A DNA stretch of 64,000 nt, from the NCBI GenBank assembly GCA_963840445.1, contig CAWIZC010000016.1, forward strand, positions 124,001 to 188,000, written 5' to 3'. The stretch is from AWTP1-13 sp963840445. Its GTDB lineage: Bacteria; Pseudomonadota; Alphaproteobacteria; Rhizobiales; Hyphomicrobiaceae. A model generated the notes under the pieces. The model was given only the letters and a program-made list of their open reading frames with translations, made no database searches and had not been told where the DNA came from. Positions 34,230-42,468 of the stretch are shown piece by piece. The position numbers and the translations under genes were made by a program. The first letter of the stretch is position 1, and every line of letters begins with the position of its first letter.

Positions 34230-35039
34230 AGAATATCCGGAGTGAGGGAAGCGCTCCGGTTGAGGACAAACCGGGGGAGGTTCGTCCTTGGGGTGCTGCA
34301 AGAACGGCTCTCGATCAGCTTCGTTCCCGCGCGGCATCCATTTGGTGTGGAAAACCTAACGAAGCTTGGGCGCTGCCAGCGGAGACGGAACCGTCCCCCA
34401 GGTCTAAAGGAACATCGTTTCTGTGAGCAGGGGGCCGTGGCAGTCGCTGGGCGGCGGCGACGTAGACGCTCGCGTCAATTCCTCTCACGTCGGTGGTGCG
34501 ATCCAAGCGACTTAATCCGGCACCAGGATGCGCTGGCGCCGGTCGAAACCAGATCGGCCGACGCGGGCAATCGCGGCGAACGCGAAGGCAGGCTCAACCG
34601 GCAAGGCGTTAGCCTAGCCGATGACCCGCGACGACAGCGACCGTGTGCAGCCGGCGATGTATTGCTTGGTTGCGGATTTGCCCGGCTTGAATGCAGGAGA
34701 CGGGAAGCGGCCCTTCGTCCGACCGCTTTCCCCCATCTCACGATAAGAGCTGAACGCGTAGCTCAGGGACATGCTGTCGGATGCCATTGACATCTGCGAT
34801 GCGGCGATCACCGAGGACACGCCGAGGCGGGAGGCGCTTCAGGAGTTAGAGGAATAGATACATCTCTTCTATGCGATGAGGCACTCGCTCGACAGGAGCA
34901 CCGCAGACGGCCCAGCGCGAGTGGAGGTGCCTGCGAGTAGGTAGTTATCATGGGTCTCCTCAGCAGTGTGCCCGAGTGCGATAGACCAACTCAGCGTGGC
35001 AATCTCGGACACCGGAAAACCCGGTGAAGGAGAGCTGTC
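34230..35039. other. 810-base stretch without a supported gene
   Basis: Frames here are Arg-rich and not protein-like. Two faint candidates are a 68-residue minus frame at 34614-34820 and a 28-residue plus frame from ATG 34770 (LSDAIDICDAAITEDTP, ending at 34856), which may be the end of a lost gene. The last 20 bases carry the AAGGAG site of the next gene. Confidence 0.35.
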
Positions 35040-35381
35040 ATGCGTAAGTTGCTACTCGTCGGATTGGCCGTCGCGGCACCGGTCCTATTTGCGTCGGGTG
35101 CTTCGGCCTGCGGTTGGGGCTGCGACTGTGCACCATCCTACGGCTACTCGTATGGCTACTCGGCGCCGCGCGTTTACGGATACAGCAGCTACGGATACGC
35201 CAGCTACGGATACGGCAGCTACTACCGTCCGGCGTACGGATATGCCAGCTCCTACGGTCGGGCATACGGATACGGCGGCTACTACCGTCCAGGCGTGCGC
35301 TTCTATGGTGCGCGGACGTACGGTTGGCGTGGCGGAGTGGGCGTCCGTAGAGTGGGATGGGGCGGAAGACGCCGCTGGTAG
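35040..35381 (+). CDS. exported Tyr/Gly-rich repeat protein
   Basis: A 113-residue protein, with GAAGGAGAG before the ATG. Signal peptide LLLVGLAVAAPVLFASGASA is followed by CGWGCDC and then a run of YGY, SYGYA, SYGYG and YYRPAYGY units over about 60 residues, ending Gly/Arg/Trp-rich (GWRGGVGVRRVGWGG). The DNA shows tandem TACGGATACGSCAGCTAC units, so the repeat grew by duplication. Tyr/Gly repeats occur in outer-surface, adhesive or cell-wall-bound proteins; an envelope role is a guess. Confidence 0.7.
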   Translation: MRKLLLVGLAVAAPVLFASGASACGWGCDCAPSYGYSYGYSAPRVYGYSSYGYASYGYGSYYRPAYGYASSYGRAYGYGGYYRPGVRFYGARTYGWRGGVGVRRVGWGGRRRW

Positions 35382-35511
35382 CCACGAACTATCTCGTGAC
35401 CCCTGTCGATGAGTGGACGGGCATCGTGAGGCCGCCAACGAGAGCATCCCTATCCCGCGCAGATCACGAGCCTGATCGAGCGAGACCCCGCCACAGTTTG
35501 CGAGCACGCCG

Positions 35512-35901
35512 ATGCAAAAATTAATGGTGGGCTTACTGATCGCCACAAGCTGTCTTGTGTTTGGGCCAAGGCAGGGATGCGCCACCGATCTTCAGGGATC
35601 ATGGAGCGGTGGTGGCCCAATATCGTTCGCGACCGGCGCGAAGGAGTATGCCAAGTGTCGCGCCCGTTATACGCGGGCATCAAACGAAGGATATGTGGTG
35701 AGCGCCACCTGTGCCACAGCCTCGGCGCGAGCGGTGCAGACCGCGACTTTGCGCAAGATCGCTGACAACAGGTACAGAGGTACGTTTTACAATCATGAGT
35801 ACGGCATCTCCGGCACCATCACGGTGATCGTGCGCGGCTCCACCCAGAGTGTAAGTTTGACCAGCGATGCTGGCTGGGCGTCGCTCAACTTCAGCAAATA
35901 G
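35512..35901 (+). CDS. small exported beta-rich protein (parent of the 30 kb repeat)
   Basis: A 129-residue protein: signal peptide LMVGLLIATSCLVF and a cleavage region before TDLQGSWSGGGPISFATG. The mature part alternates short strands (KCRARYTRASNEGYVVSATC; NRYRGTFYNHEYGISGTI) and ends LTSDAGWASLNFSK. The 'GxWxGxG' start and strand pattern suggest a small lipocalin- or avidin-like barrel, but this is not proved. The last 22 codons and 3' flank were copied to 30001-30165. Confidence 0.65.
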   Translation: MQKLMVGLLIATSCLVFGPRQGCATDLQGSWSGGGPISFATGAKEYAKCRARYTRASNEGYVVSATCATASARAVQTATLRKIADNRYRGTFYNHEYGISGTITVIVRGSTQSVSLTSDAGWASLNFSK

Positions 35902-36083
35902 CGGCCAAATTCCCACCGAACCTCGGTCCGCCTTTCGCGACCGCTAACCGGCGTGAAGCCCTGGGCGATCTGACGGCCGCAGCAGGGTACGTCGCGGCTT
36001 CCAGATGAGCCGTAAATCCAGCCGCAACAGGGTCGGTTTTCCATCCCTGCAGGCCGCATGACGCAGAAGCCATTCTGCTGCGG
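35833..36083 (+). repeat. parent region of repeat family A
   Basis: It includes the 3' end of the preceding gene and about 180 bases of flank. Its first part recurs at 30001-30165 and its last part at 33890-33978. The copy here is the only one attached to a full gene, so it is the likely source. Confidence 0.8.
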
Positions 36084-36308
36084 CCTGTGGGAGGCGCGCA
36101 TGACCGGAAATGGTCCCTCGTCGGCCCCAACCGCGCAAGCCTCACATCAACAGCGACAGTCGGACGCTGCCTCGTCAGCTCCAATGCGATCTTGTGCCGT
36201 GAGCCAACACGCCAACAGCTCCAGCATGCCACGAGCGGACGGCGCGGCATTCAACTAGGTTTCAGGTAACGCCCCGCTGTCGCTGGTAACACTTACCGTC
36301 GATTTCCT

Positions 36309-36605
36309 TCAATGGCCAATATCCAGTTTGCATGGACCCTTCTCCAGGCTCTGATGTCGCTCGATCTCCCTGATTCTCGCTACCAGCGCTTTGAGCTGTG
36401 CCGCGTCCTCGGCGGCGAGCCGCTGCGAATGCGGCAAATACGTCTTGGTGGTGAGGATCGCAGCAAGCATGCAGACGAGGAACTCTCGCAGCGCATGAAC
36501 GGTATGGTGATCGCCATCAGAGGCCTGCAAGGTCGAAACAATGGCTCGCTGAATAGCCGTGACGGTCTCGTACCCAAGTGCGCTTTCCATGCCTTCGAGC
36601 GTCAT
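36309..36605 (-). CDS. small protein of unknown function
   Basis: A 98-residue soluble protein (MTLEGMESALGYETVTAIQR; LREFLVCMLAAILTTKTYLP; LKALVARIREIERHQ) with mostly helical character and no signal peptide. It lies 126 bases downstream of the GNAT gene on the same strand. Not recognised. Confidence 0.5.
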   Translation of the reverse strand: MTLEGMESALGYETVTAIQRAIVSTLQASDGDHHTVHALREFLVCMLAAILTTKTYLPHSQRLAAEDAAQLKALVARIREIERHQSLEKGPCKLDIGH

Positions 36606-36731
36606 GAGTCGGCCCTTCTGACGAATAGGACGAGGCCTCGCGCCCCCGATAGCAGCACAGCAGGCCGGCGCCGCCCGAACAGTTGCGACCGCGTAGGCAA
36701 GACCAAACTCGAACCGGACTGCGGCAATTGC

Positions 36732-37358
36732 TCACGCAGGCACCAGCTGACCCAAAAGGGGCGCTGCCGGAGGAACCAGATGCTTCTCCAGTGTTGCCAG
36801 CGTAGCGTCCTCGCCGCTCGCCCTCACCGTGTACCCGGCACGACGAGCAAGCCCTATCATCAGCCCGTTGGTGAGCAGTGTGTCGGCAACCATGCGGCAG
36901 ATGCCTGATGCGGCCGCCTGCCGCTCCAGACGATCTAGCAGGGCGCGGGCGATACCGAAGGCCTGCCAATCGTCGGCGACGGAGATGGCAAACTCGCAGG
37001 TGGCCGGGTCGCTATCGTCGATAACGTATCTCGCCTCGCCGATCATGGTCTCGTGTCCGTCATCGAACACCTCGGCCAGCAGCGCTACATGGCTGTAGTA
37101 GTCGATGCAGGCAAAGCGCTGTACCAGTGCCTCGGGCAGCTCGTTAAGGCGCGTCATGAAGCGGCAGTAGCGCGCCTGGGCAGACAGGGAGCGGAAAAAC
37201 GCGCGCAGCAACTCCGCGTCCTGGGGCAGGGTGGGGCGAATGGTGACGCGGCTGCCGTCAGCCACACGCACCACGTCGATCAGGTGCACCGGATACCGGG
37301 GGATGGTGTAGGTGATGGCAGTATGCCTTCTAGGCTCAGTAGTAGCGGCTGAACGCAC
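36732..37358 (-). CDS. GNAT-family acetyltransferase (Pat-like)
   Basis: A 208-residue acetyltransferase of the group often found fused to or near acyl-CoA synthetases. It has RVTIRPTLPQDAELLRAFF, SLSAQARYCRFMTRLNELP (the SxxSxxxRF/YxR motif of Pat-type protein acetyltransferases), ALLAEVFDDG, GEARYV, CEFAISVADDWQAFGIARAL (acetyl-CoA loop QxxGIA) and RRAGYTVRASGEDATLATL. It probably acetylates protein lysines. The start overlaps the DUF1127 gene upstream by 23 bases; a later start is possible. Confidence 0.85.
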   Translation of the reverse strand: MRSAATTEPRRHTAITYTIPRYPVHLIDVVRVADGSRVTIRPTLPQDAELLRAFFRSLSAQARYCRFMTRLNELPEALVQRFACIDYYSHVALLAEVFDDGHETMIGEARYVIDDSDPATCEFAISVADDWQAFGIARALLDRLERQAAASGICRMVADTLLTNGLMIGLARRAGYTVRASGEDATLATLEKHLVPPAAPLLGQLVPA

Positions 37359-37593
37359 GGTCGCGGGCGGCGCCTACCCTCACCGCGCCCGTGATGCTGG
37401 AGCGCGTGACGCCGATGTCCTTAAGCTGCCGGTCGTCCAGTCCCCCGAGCTGGGCGATTGCCGCCTGCTCGATGCGCCAAGTTATATACGCCACCCACCA
37501 GCGCGTTAGCATGGCCCGCAACCGGCCAAGGCCGGAAGGTGAAAACATGCCTTGCGCCGCTGCACTCGAAATCGTGCTCATTACCGTCTCCAT
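37336..37593 (-). CDS. DUF1127 (YjiS-like) protein
   Basis: An 85-residue protein whose core WWVAYITWRIEQAAIAQLGG followed by LDDRQLKDIGVTRSSI is the DUF1127 signature (WxxRxxxxxxLxxLDDRxLxDIGLxRxxI). The family is small, Arg-rich in many members and linked to RNA metabolism and phosphate or carbon stress in alphaproteobacteria. It is probably cotranscribed with the GNAT gene that follows. Confidence 0.85.
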   Translation of the reverse strand: METVMSTISSAAAQGMFSPSGLGRLRAMLTRWWVAYITWRIEQAAIAQLGGLDDRQLKDIGVTRSSITGAVRVGAARDRAFSRYY

Positions 37594-38428
37594 CGCGCGT
37601 GTTCGTTGATAGTCGGGGGCTCCGGCCTGGACAAATCTTGGAGCAGACCCGATCGGCCCGAGCGCTTTTATGGCGGTAGCGCACTCGCATGACCGCGCGT
37701 CGCCTCATCAACCAGAATTTGCCTCGGACCGAAATCAGCCGGACGTACTGCGGCGTTTCGGTCGGTAACGGCGATGTGTGGCCGGACATAACCGCAATTC
37801 GGCACAGGAATCGGCAGTAGCCGCCTTGATAGGTCCGGCCCAGTACTTCCGTATCGTCTGCTTTTTGCGTGGGTCTGCGCAGATCGTGTCAGCGCGCCGC
37901 CGAGGCGTCGGCGAACCCTATTGAATTCTGCGGAATATCGGTCGTTGCTTTGTGAGTTATCGACCTTCGGTTCAGGTCTTAGCCTGATGGCAGACGGTCC
38001 GTTTGTTTGAGAGTGTATCGGCGATGTCGCGGCCGTGCTGCTCAACGTTGGGCGGTTTCTTGGCATAGGCGACTTGGGACATTGCTGTGGACTTGTCAGT
38101 CCATCAGCTGGGCGTGATCGATGCGGGGAAGGAAACCCCACGGGCGGCACAAGCCTTCGAGGGGCGCAAGCAGTGACCAGAAATCGCGGTAGGTGATCAC
38201 CTGTCCTTGCCGGGATTGCACGCTCCCCGCGGCCCCATCCCCATGATGCGTGAGCTGTTGCAGTTCACCACGCACATCTTCATGCAGGCCATCATGTGCG
38301 GACGCATCATTCAAGCTGGTTTCGGCGGTCTCAAACTATTCTCAATCGTCCGAGCCGGACTTGCCGCCTAAGTTGGCTGGATCCTGGATCATGCGCTGCA
38401 CAGGTGGATGATTTTTGGAGACAGCAAG
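37594..38428. other. 835-base stretch with little content
   Basis: A 36-residue minus frame (start at 38082, MSQVAYAKKPPNVEQ, stop at 37972) might be a tiny gene but has no strong ribosome site. At 38193-38223 an exact 31-base copy of the start of the CPCRDC gene (31774) reads VITCPCRDCT and then stops soon after. Nothing else was recognised. Confidence 0.4.
38193..38223 (+). repeat. 31-base copy of the start of the CPCRDC coding segment
   Basis: GTGATCACCTGTCCTTGCCG and the next 11 bases are identical to 31774-31804. After that the two places diverge. It marks a short duplicated segment or a shared insertion point. Confidence 0.8.
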
Positions 38429-38692
38429 ATGCGTGACACACTTTTCGTCTTCCTCCTCGCCACCTTGGCAACGACCGCACTCGCACAGGACAACGATTGC
38501 GGGAAGCTGAACGAGAAGGATCAAGCTGAGTGTTACTACGACCAAGCAGACAGTTTGGCGACGGACATCGTTGAGACCGTGACCGAGAAATGCAAGGAGC
38601 TGGAAAACAAAGAGCCAGCGCGAGCATTCTGCACTGCGTACGGGATGGCTGCGCTTCTCGATGAAGCCAAAAAATGGGAGCGTAAGCGCTAG
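38429..38692 (+). CDS. small exported protein
   Basis: An 87-residue protein from ATG 38429 (GGAGA nine bases upstream). Signal peptide TLFVFLLATLATTALA is followed by a helical, charged mature part with DCGKLNEKDQAECYYDQADS and three later cysteines (EKCKEL, AFCTAYG). It probably forms a disulfide-linked helical hairpin. Unknown function. Confidence 0.65.
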   Translation: MRDTLFVFLLATLATTALAQDNDCGKLNEKDQAECYYDQADSLATDIVETVTEKCKELENKEPARAFCTAYGMAALLDEAKKWERKR

Positions 38693-38904
38693 GCCAGCTG
38701 ACCTGGAGCGGCTGACCTTCCCGTAGCAGGGCGCGAACGGCAGCGCGACCACGATTGGCTAGTGCACAAGCCTGGGGATGCAAAGACCCGCGATCACGAA
38801 GCCCCAAGGCAAGGCGATTGGCATCCAGCGCGGTGTCGTTAGTCGGTCAAACACAGTGGCGGAAGCCATGCGCGGCCTCCTGACTATCTAAGGCGACCAA
38901 GGCC

Positions 38905-39194
38905 CGCTAGTTGCCCACCCTCGGCTTCATTTCCGGCAGCGGTTCCATCCGCTCCCTCGGCCGGCCGATCTCCGATGGTGGCAAGCGATCGGGACGCGCG
39001 GCCGGTGAACGGGGAGGAGCGCGGAAGATGTCTTGATCCCTCGTGACCTCTGGCCTCGACGCGGGCGCCCTGGCGCGCTGGGCACTCGCAGTCGTCACGC
39101 CACCAACGAGGATCAAGGCCATCACAACCAACACAGTTCGCATGATCGCCTCCATGACATGACACCTTCACATCATGTGGGGCCGCGCAGCATT
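38905..39194. repeat. 290-base duplication, copy 2 (with 33115-33404)
   Basis: Near-identical to 33115-33404, in the same orientation, 5.8 kb apart. Both ends of the match are sharp: the sequences differ completely outside GCTAG... and ...GCAGCATT. Confidence 0.9.
38907..39143 (-). CDS. small exported Arg/Pro-rich protein, copy 2
   Basis: The paralogue of the protein at 33117: same signal peptide (MRTVLVVMALILVGGVTTA) and same ends, with changes in the Pro/Arg middle (RPDRLPPSEIGRP instead of RPDPPPRPEIGRP). All differences keep the frame open, which suggests that both copies remain coding. Function unknown. Confidence 0.65.
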   Translation of the reverse strand: MRTVLVVMALILVGGVTTASAQRARAPASRPEVTRDQDIFRAPPRSPAARPDRLPPSEIGRPRERMEPLPEMKPRVGN

Positions 39195-39568
39195 AAGAAG
39201 GTCTTGCGCCGGCTTTGTTGACGCACGTCAGCGCAAAAGGCGCGTTAAGGTGCGTGCCTTTTTGACGGGCCGATGACGGATCGGCCAGCTCGCAAGCTTT
39301 CTTTACCGCCACGATGTCGACCACGCCAAACTCGACGATCGAGTTTGGCAATCAGCGGGTATTGCCCCGCTTCTTCCTGGCGATGGTGCTGGCGGCGTCC
39401 AGCCGTACCGGCAGGGGCAGATCGCGCTCTTGGCTTCCTTGACGATGAGCTGGCCGGTGCGATCGAGCAGCCACAATTGCGGACGTCGAGGTGCGGAGAG
39501 TGCAGGAGCGAACGTGGATCGTGGAGGCGCCGGCCCGGTCGGCCCCTCACCGCCCTGCCTGCAGCCGA
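39195..39568. other. 374-base stretch, probably decayed coding DNA
   Basis: On the minus strand short protein-like pieces appear in different frames (PQLWLLDRTGQLIVKEAKSA; QYPLIAKLDRRVW), as expected of a gene broken by indels, but they are too short to assign. Confidence 0.35.
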
Positions 39569-39877
39569 TTAGTTCGCCTTCCTTTGTAGATGCGCCGACG
39601 TTTGCTTTGCGCGCAGCCTGCACTCTAGGTGGTGCAAATAGCGCTCTTTGTCCTGCAGGAACACCTCGACGTCATTCCAACTGAGGTCGTAATCGACGCC
39701 CAAAGCCACGGTGTTCGCGTATACGTCCTCGAGTTGATACCAGCGGAACTCATTGCTCCGCAGCATCTTCGCCGGACTGCGGCGAAGTCGATAGCCCAAC
39801 CTGTCTAACCGACGGCGCACGCGGCTCTGGTGCACGTTGTTCGCCGGTGAATATGGATCATCTGCAGTCTCTGACAT
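39569..39877 (-). CDS. small soluble protein of unknown function
   Basis: A 102-residue protein: VRRRLDRLGYRLRRSPAKM, then YQLEDVYANTVALGVDYDLS and a charged helical end. The 'LxRxGYxLRKS...YxLxD...vaG.dy.LsLddVexfL' plan is shared by many small rhizobial proteins of unknown role. It has no signal peptide. Confidence 0.55.
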   Translation of the reverse strand: MSETADDPYSPANNVHQSRVRRRLDRLGYRLRRSPAKMLRSNEFRWYQLEDVYANTVALGVDYDLSWNDVEVFLQDKERYLHHLECRLRAKQTSAHLQRKAN

Positions 39878-39889
39878 TGTTCTGGTCTT

Positions 39890-40126
39890 GTGCTAACCAG
39901 AAACCCGAAACCGTTTCGACAAAGGTTAGTTCGCTCGCTTGGCGAGCAGCGCGCCGCCCGTCGCCTCGACGTCTGGCGTGCGGCCAGATACCACCGACAC
40001 ATAGCGCGCAATGGTGGCACCGAGGTCGCGCGTGACTTCGCGCCGATCGTATGCTTTGACGCTACAGACTACACAGTGTCCTACAGCGACGGCCTGTTCG
40101 CCGTCAGCACTTACCGGACAGATTGA
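39890..40126 (+). CDS. possible small protein, weakly supported
   Basis: A 78-residue frame whose second half (GTEVARDFAPIVCFDATDYT, VSYSDGLFAVSTYRTD) looks protein-like. No good ribosome site is visible, and the start may lie elsewhere. It could be the tail of a lost gene. Confidence 0.3.
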   Translation: MLTRNPKPFRQRLVRSLGEQRAARRLDVWRAARYHRHIARNGGTEVARDFAPIVCFDATDYTVSYSDGLFAVSTYRTD

Positions 40127-40181
40127 GCTGATTGCGTAAGCGAGAGTTCCTGGCTCATCGTAACCCCTCGGAGGGATGACG

Positions 40182-40568
40182 ATGACGGACAGGAATGGGC
40201 GCAAACCGGACGGCGCCGAGAAGTTGGTTCGGGACATCCGTAGAGCCACGCGTCGGCAGTATTCGGCTGAGGAGAAGATCCGCATCGTGCTGGAAGGCCT
40301 GCGCGGGGAGGTCAGCATTGCCGAGCTGTGCCGCAAGGAAGGCATCGCCCAGAGCATGTACTACGGCTGGTCGAAGGAGTTCCTGGAGGCCGGCAAGCGC
40401 CGTCTCGCCGGTGATACCGCCCGCGAGGCAACCTCCGACGAGGTCAAGGGTCTGCGCGCCGAGGCCCGCCAGCTCAAGGAAGCACTGGCCGAGGTGACGC
40501 TCGAGAACCGCTTGCTGAAAAAAAGCGTGATCGCGGATGGGGAGGACGGTTCACTCCCCCCTCCATAA
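40182..40568 (+). CDS. IS3-family transposase OrfA, orphan
   Basis: A 128-residue OrfA: helix-turn-helix RRQYSAEEKIRIVLEGLRGE, VSIAELCRKEGIAQSMYYGW, then a leucine-zipper-like coil ending LENRLLKKSVIADGEDG. GGAGGG precedes the ATG. At CTGAAAAAAAGC near 40516-40527 there is an A-run of the kind used for the -1 shift into OrfB, but no OrfB follows and no terminal repeats were found. It is what remains of an element whose catalytic part is gone. Confidence 0.85.
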   Translation: MTDRNGRKPDGAEKLVRDIRRATRRQYSAEEKIRIVLEGLRGEVSIAELCRKEGIAQSMYYGWSKEFLEAGKRRLAGDTAREATSDEVKGLRAEARQLKEALAEVTLENRLLKKSVIADGEDGSLPPP

Positions 40569-41417
40569 GTTAACGATAATTTGCTTAATGGAGCATTAAG
40601 TGTGCACGAACGGCATCTCAGCGTATCTACGCGATAGCGTGATCGCATCAACCCGGCTCTCTTGACACACCGGATTAGAAGCACAAGGTTCGGAGGTGAC
40701 GTTCGTCGGAGAGTTGAGTTGTGGTGCCGACACCAGCCTCCTTTCGACGATTGTCGCTTGCTTCAACAGAGAGTGGAGGATGCATGGCGCCACCTCAAAA
40801 TCACTCAAGCCCGAGCCGAAGCGCAAGGGCACGGTTTGGCAGCGCTCATTGATCAGACCAAACCGCACGCACCAAAAACTCGAAGGTACACAACGAGGCC
40901 GAGCCTCGTACACCAGCCCGGCTCGACTGGGCATAATCGGAAGTGATGATGAGCCCCGCTTCATGCTTTGCATGGCGGGGCTTTTCGCGTGCATGCGCGG
41001 TGCTATCGACTACCTCCAGCGAATTTGTGGGTGGCGCTTCGCGCGCCACTTCCCATTCAGAATTCGTCAGCTTCGGCGCATCCAATACGTGTGCACTCCC
41101 CTTCCAAAATCCGTGAGTTATCTGCCGTGATCAAAGCTCGGTCGGGCCAACCTAACGCGTCGGTTGCCATGGTTCAGAAACGTAAGCGGCATGCTTTCGC
41201 TCAACGCGGTCAAGATGACGAAGCAGCAATCGGATGTTCTCCGGCGCGATGTCGCTTGTCGCCCAGCGCAGCGACTCGCCCATCTTGTCGACACCCGTCG
41301 GGTCTTTTCAGCTAGTCTTTCAGGGTTTCTGCCGATTTAAGTCGCCGCATCCGCGAGCAGTATCATCGCGCAGCACGTATCGGCTGCGTGTCGACGCCGT
41401 TTCCGGAGGACTTCAAA
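40569..41417. other. 849-base stretch without a supported gene
   Basis: Frames are mixed and not protein-like. It holds the hairpin terminator at 40952-40985 and the promoter side of the YidB-like gene. Confidence 0.4.
40952..40985 (+). terminator. Rho-independent terminator
   Basis: AGCCCCGC (40952-40959) pairs with GCGGGGCT (40975-40982), extended inside by CATGC/GCATG around a TTT loop, and followed by TTTT. The stem is long and GC-rich. The gene it serves is not evident. Confidence 0.75.
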
Positions 41418-41900
41418 ATGGGAATGCTCGATCAAGTGATCGCGGCCGCGTTAGCATCAAGAGGCCAACCGCCGCAGGCCCAAGCTGGGCAAAGTCAACC
41501 TGCGCAAGATCAGTTCTCACCAATTAGAGCGGCTTTGACGCAGTTGCTCGCTGCTCGGTCGGCATCAGGATCAACCGGGCAGGTGCCCGCGGCGCCCGTC
41601 GGGCAACAAAACCCAACCGGCGGCCTCGATGCGCTCATCAATCAGTTCAAGCAAAACGGCCTCGAGAGTGTGATCAAATCCTGGATCGGCACAGGGAAAA
41701 ACGAGGCGATATCTCCCCCTCAGCTCCGTCAGGCTCTTGGTCAGGAGAGAATCGACGATCTCTCGCGCCAGACAGGCGCACCGCAGGATGACCTGCTTTC
41801 GCAACTCTCCAAATACCTGCCAGGCGTCATTGACAGGCTGACCCCCAACGGTCAACTGCCAAACGAGACGGATCTACGGTCGGGGCCTCGGCGCAACTGA
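41418..41900 (+). CDS. YidB-like (DUF937) family protein
   Basis: A 160-residue protein from ATG 41418 with GGAGG eight bases before it. It starts MGMLDQVIAAALAS, then a Gln/Ala-rich linker, GGLDALINQFKQNGLESVIKS, WIGTGKNEAISPPQL, LGQERIDDLSRQTG and LSKYLPGVIDRLTPNGQLP. This is the YidB/DUF937 signature, a family of soluble helical proteins of unknown role. The family assignment is firm, the function unknown. Confidence 0.9.
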   Translation: MGMLDQVIAAALASRGQPPQAQAGQSQPAQDQFSPIRAALTQLLAARSASGSTGQVPAAPVGQQNPTGGLDALINQFKQNGLESVIKSWIGTGKNEAISPPQLRQALGQERIDDLSRQTGAPQDDLLSQLSKYLPGVIDRLTPNGQLPNETDLRSGPRRN

Positions 41901-41920
41901 GCCAATGTCGTCGCTTCGTC

Positions 41921-42088
41921 ATGGCGAGTTCGCCATCCATGAAAATCGATCGACTTGAGACAGAGCGCCGCCACGACCATGCGCCCGATACCGACGACGT
42001 GTGGGCCTGGATCATCATCGGCTTGGTTGCCGCTGGAGTTATCCTGGCAATCTGGTCTCCGACGTTGAAGGCGATGTTGCAGGCCTAG
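41921..42088 (+). CDS. tiny single-span membrane protein
   Basis: A 55-residue frame from ATG 41921 (or 49 residues from ATG 41939, MKIDRLETERRHDHAP). One clear helix VWAWIIIGLVAAGVILAIW ends near the C-terminus, so it is probably a tail-type membrane peptide with a charged N-terminal cytosolic part. It lies right after the YidB-like gene and before another tiny membrane gene. Unknown function. Confidence 0.55.
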   Translation: MASSPSMKIDRLETERRHDHAPDTDDVWAWIIIGLVAAGVILAIWSPTLKAMLQA

Positions 42089-42134
42089 TCGCTGGAACCG
42101 CGCGAACGCCGGTTCTCCGTGCAAGGAGAGGGCA

Positions 42135-42293
42135 ATGTATGAAAGGATGTTTAGGAAGCGTGAGCGGAGCATGAAGAGCGCGGAGCAAGGGGCGCAGGAC
42201 ATGCGCGCCTGGGTTATGATAGCTGCGATCTTCCTCGCCACAATGCTGGTGGTGTGGCTACCGCTCATCTTTAATGCGTTGCCCCACGTATAG
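42135..42293 (+). CDS. tiny single-span membrane protein
   Basis: A 52-residue protein, AAGGAGAGGG before the ATG. A basic N-terminus (MYERMFRKRERSMKSAEQG) precedes one helix WVMIAAIFLATMLVVWLPLI. A similar tiny protein with a terminal FFIAAVAIWLPVF helix is encoded at 60734. Both end in a 'WLP-hydrophobic' motif. Unknown function. Confidence 0.65.
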   Translation: MYERMFRKRERSMKSAEQGAQDMRAWVMIAAIFLATMLVVWLPLIFNALPHV

Positions 42294-42468
42294 CTTCTAG
42301 ACTGCGATCACGACCCAAATATTCAGGGGGTGGATCTGCGGCGGCATAGATTGCGGCTAGCACCAGGATCGTCTCTCCTGGAAGCGGGATGCCCATGCTT
42401 TCGAGACCGACGATCAGCGCTATCGCCCGGATGCTCAGGGGCATGTTGTTGGAGGCGATTGGCATCAC
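42271..42468 (-). pseudogene. N-terminal scrap of a DedA-family membrane protein
   Basis: The frame reads LIVGLESMGIPLPGETILV then LAAIYAAADPP, matching the DedA/SNARE-associated start (LExxGxPLPGETxLxxAG). After about 45 residues the sequence turns unrelated and stops. Full members have about 200 residues. It is a truncated remnant overlapping the end of the tiny membrane gene. Confidence 0.7.

Noticed and set aside
34110..34790. 226-codon Arg-rich plus frame
   Set aside because: No start site, no protein-like segments, high Arg content, and it crosses a strong hairpin. Considered noncoding.
40696..41130. 144-codon plus frame over the terminator at 40952
   Set aside because: It reads straight through a long GC-rich terminator and lacks any conserved-looking segment.
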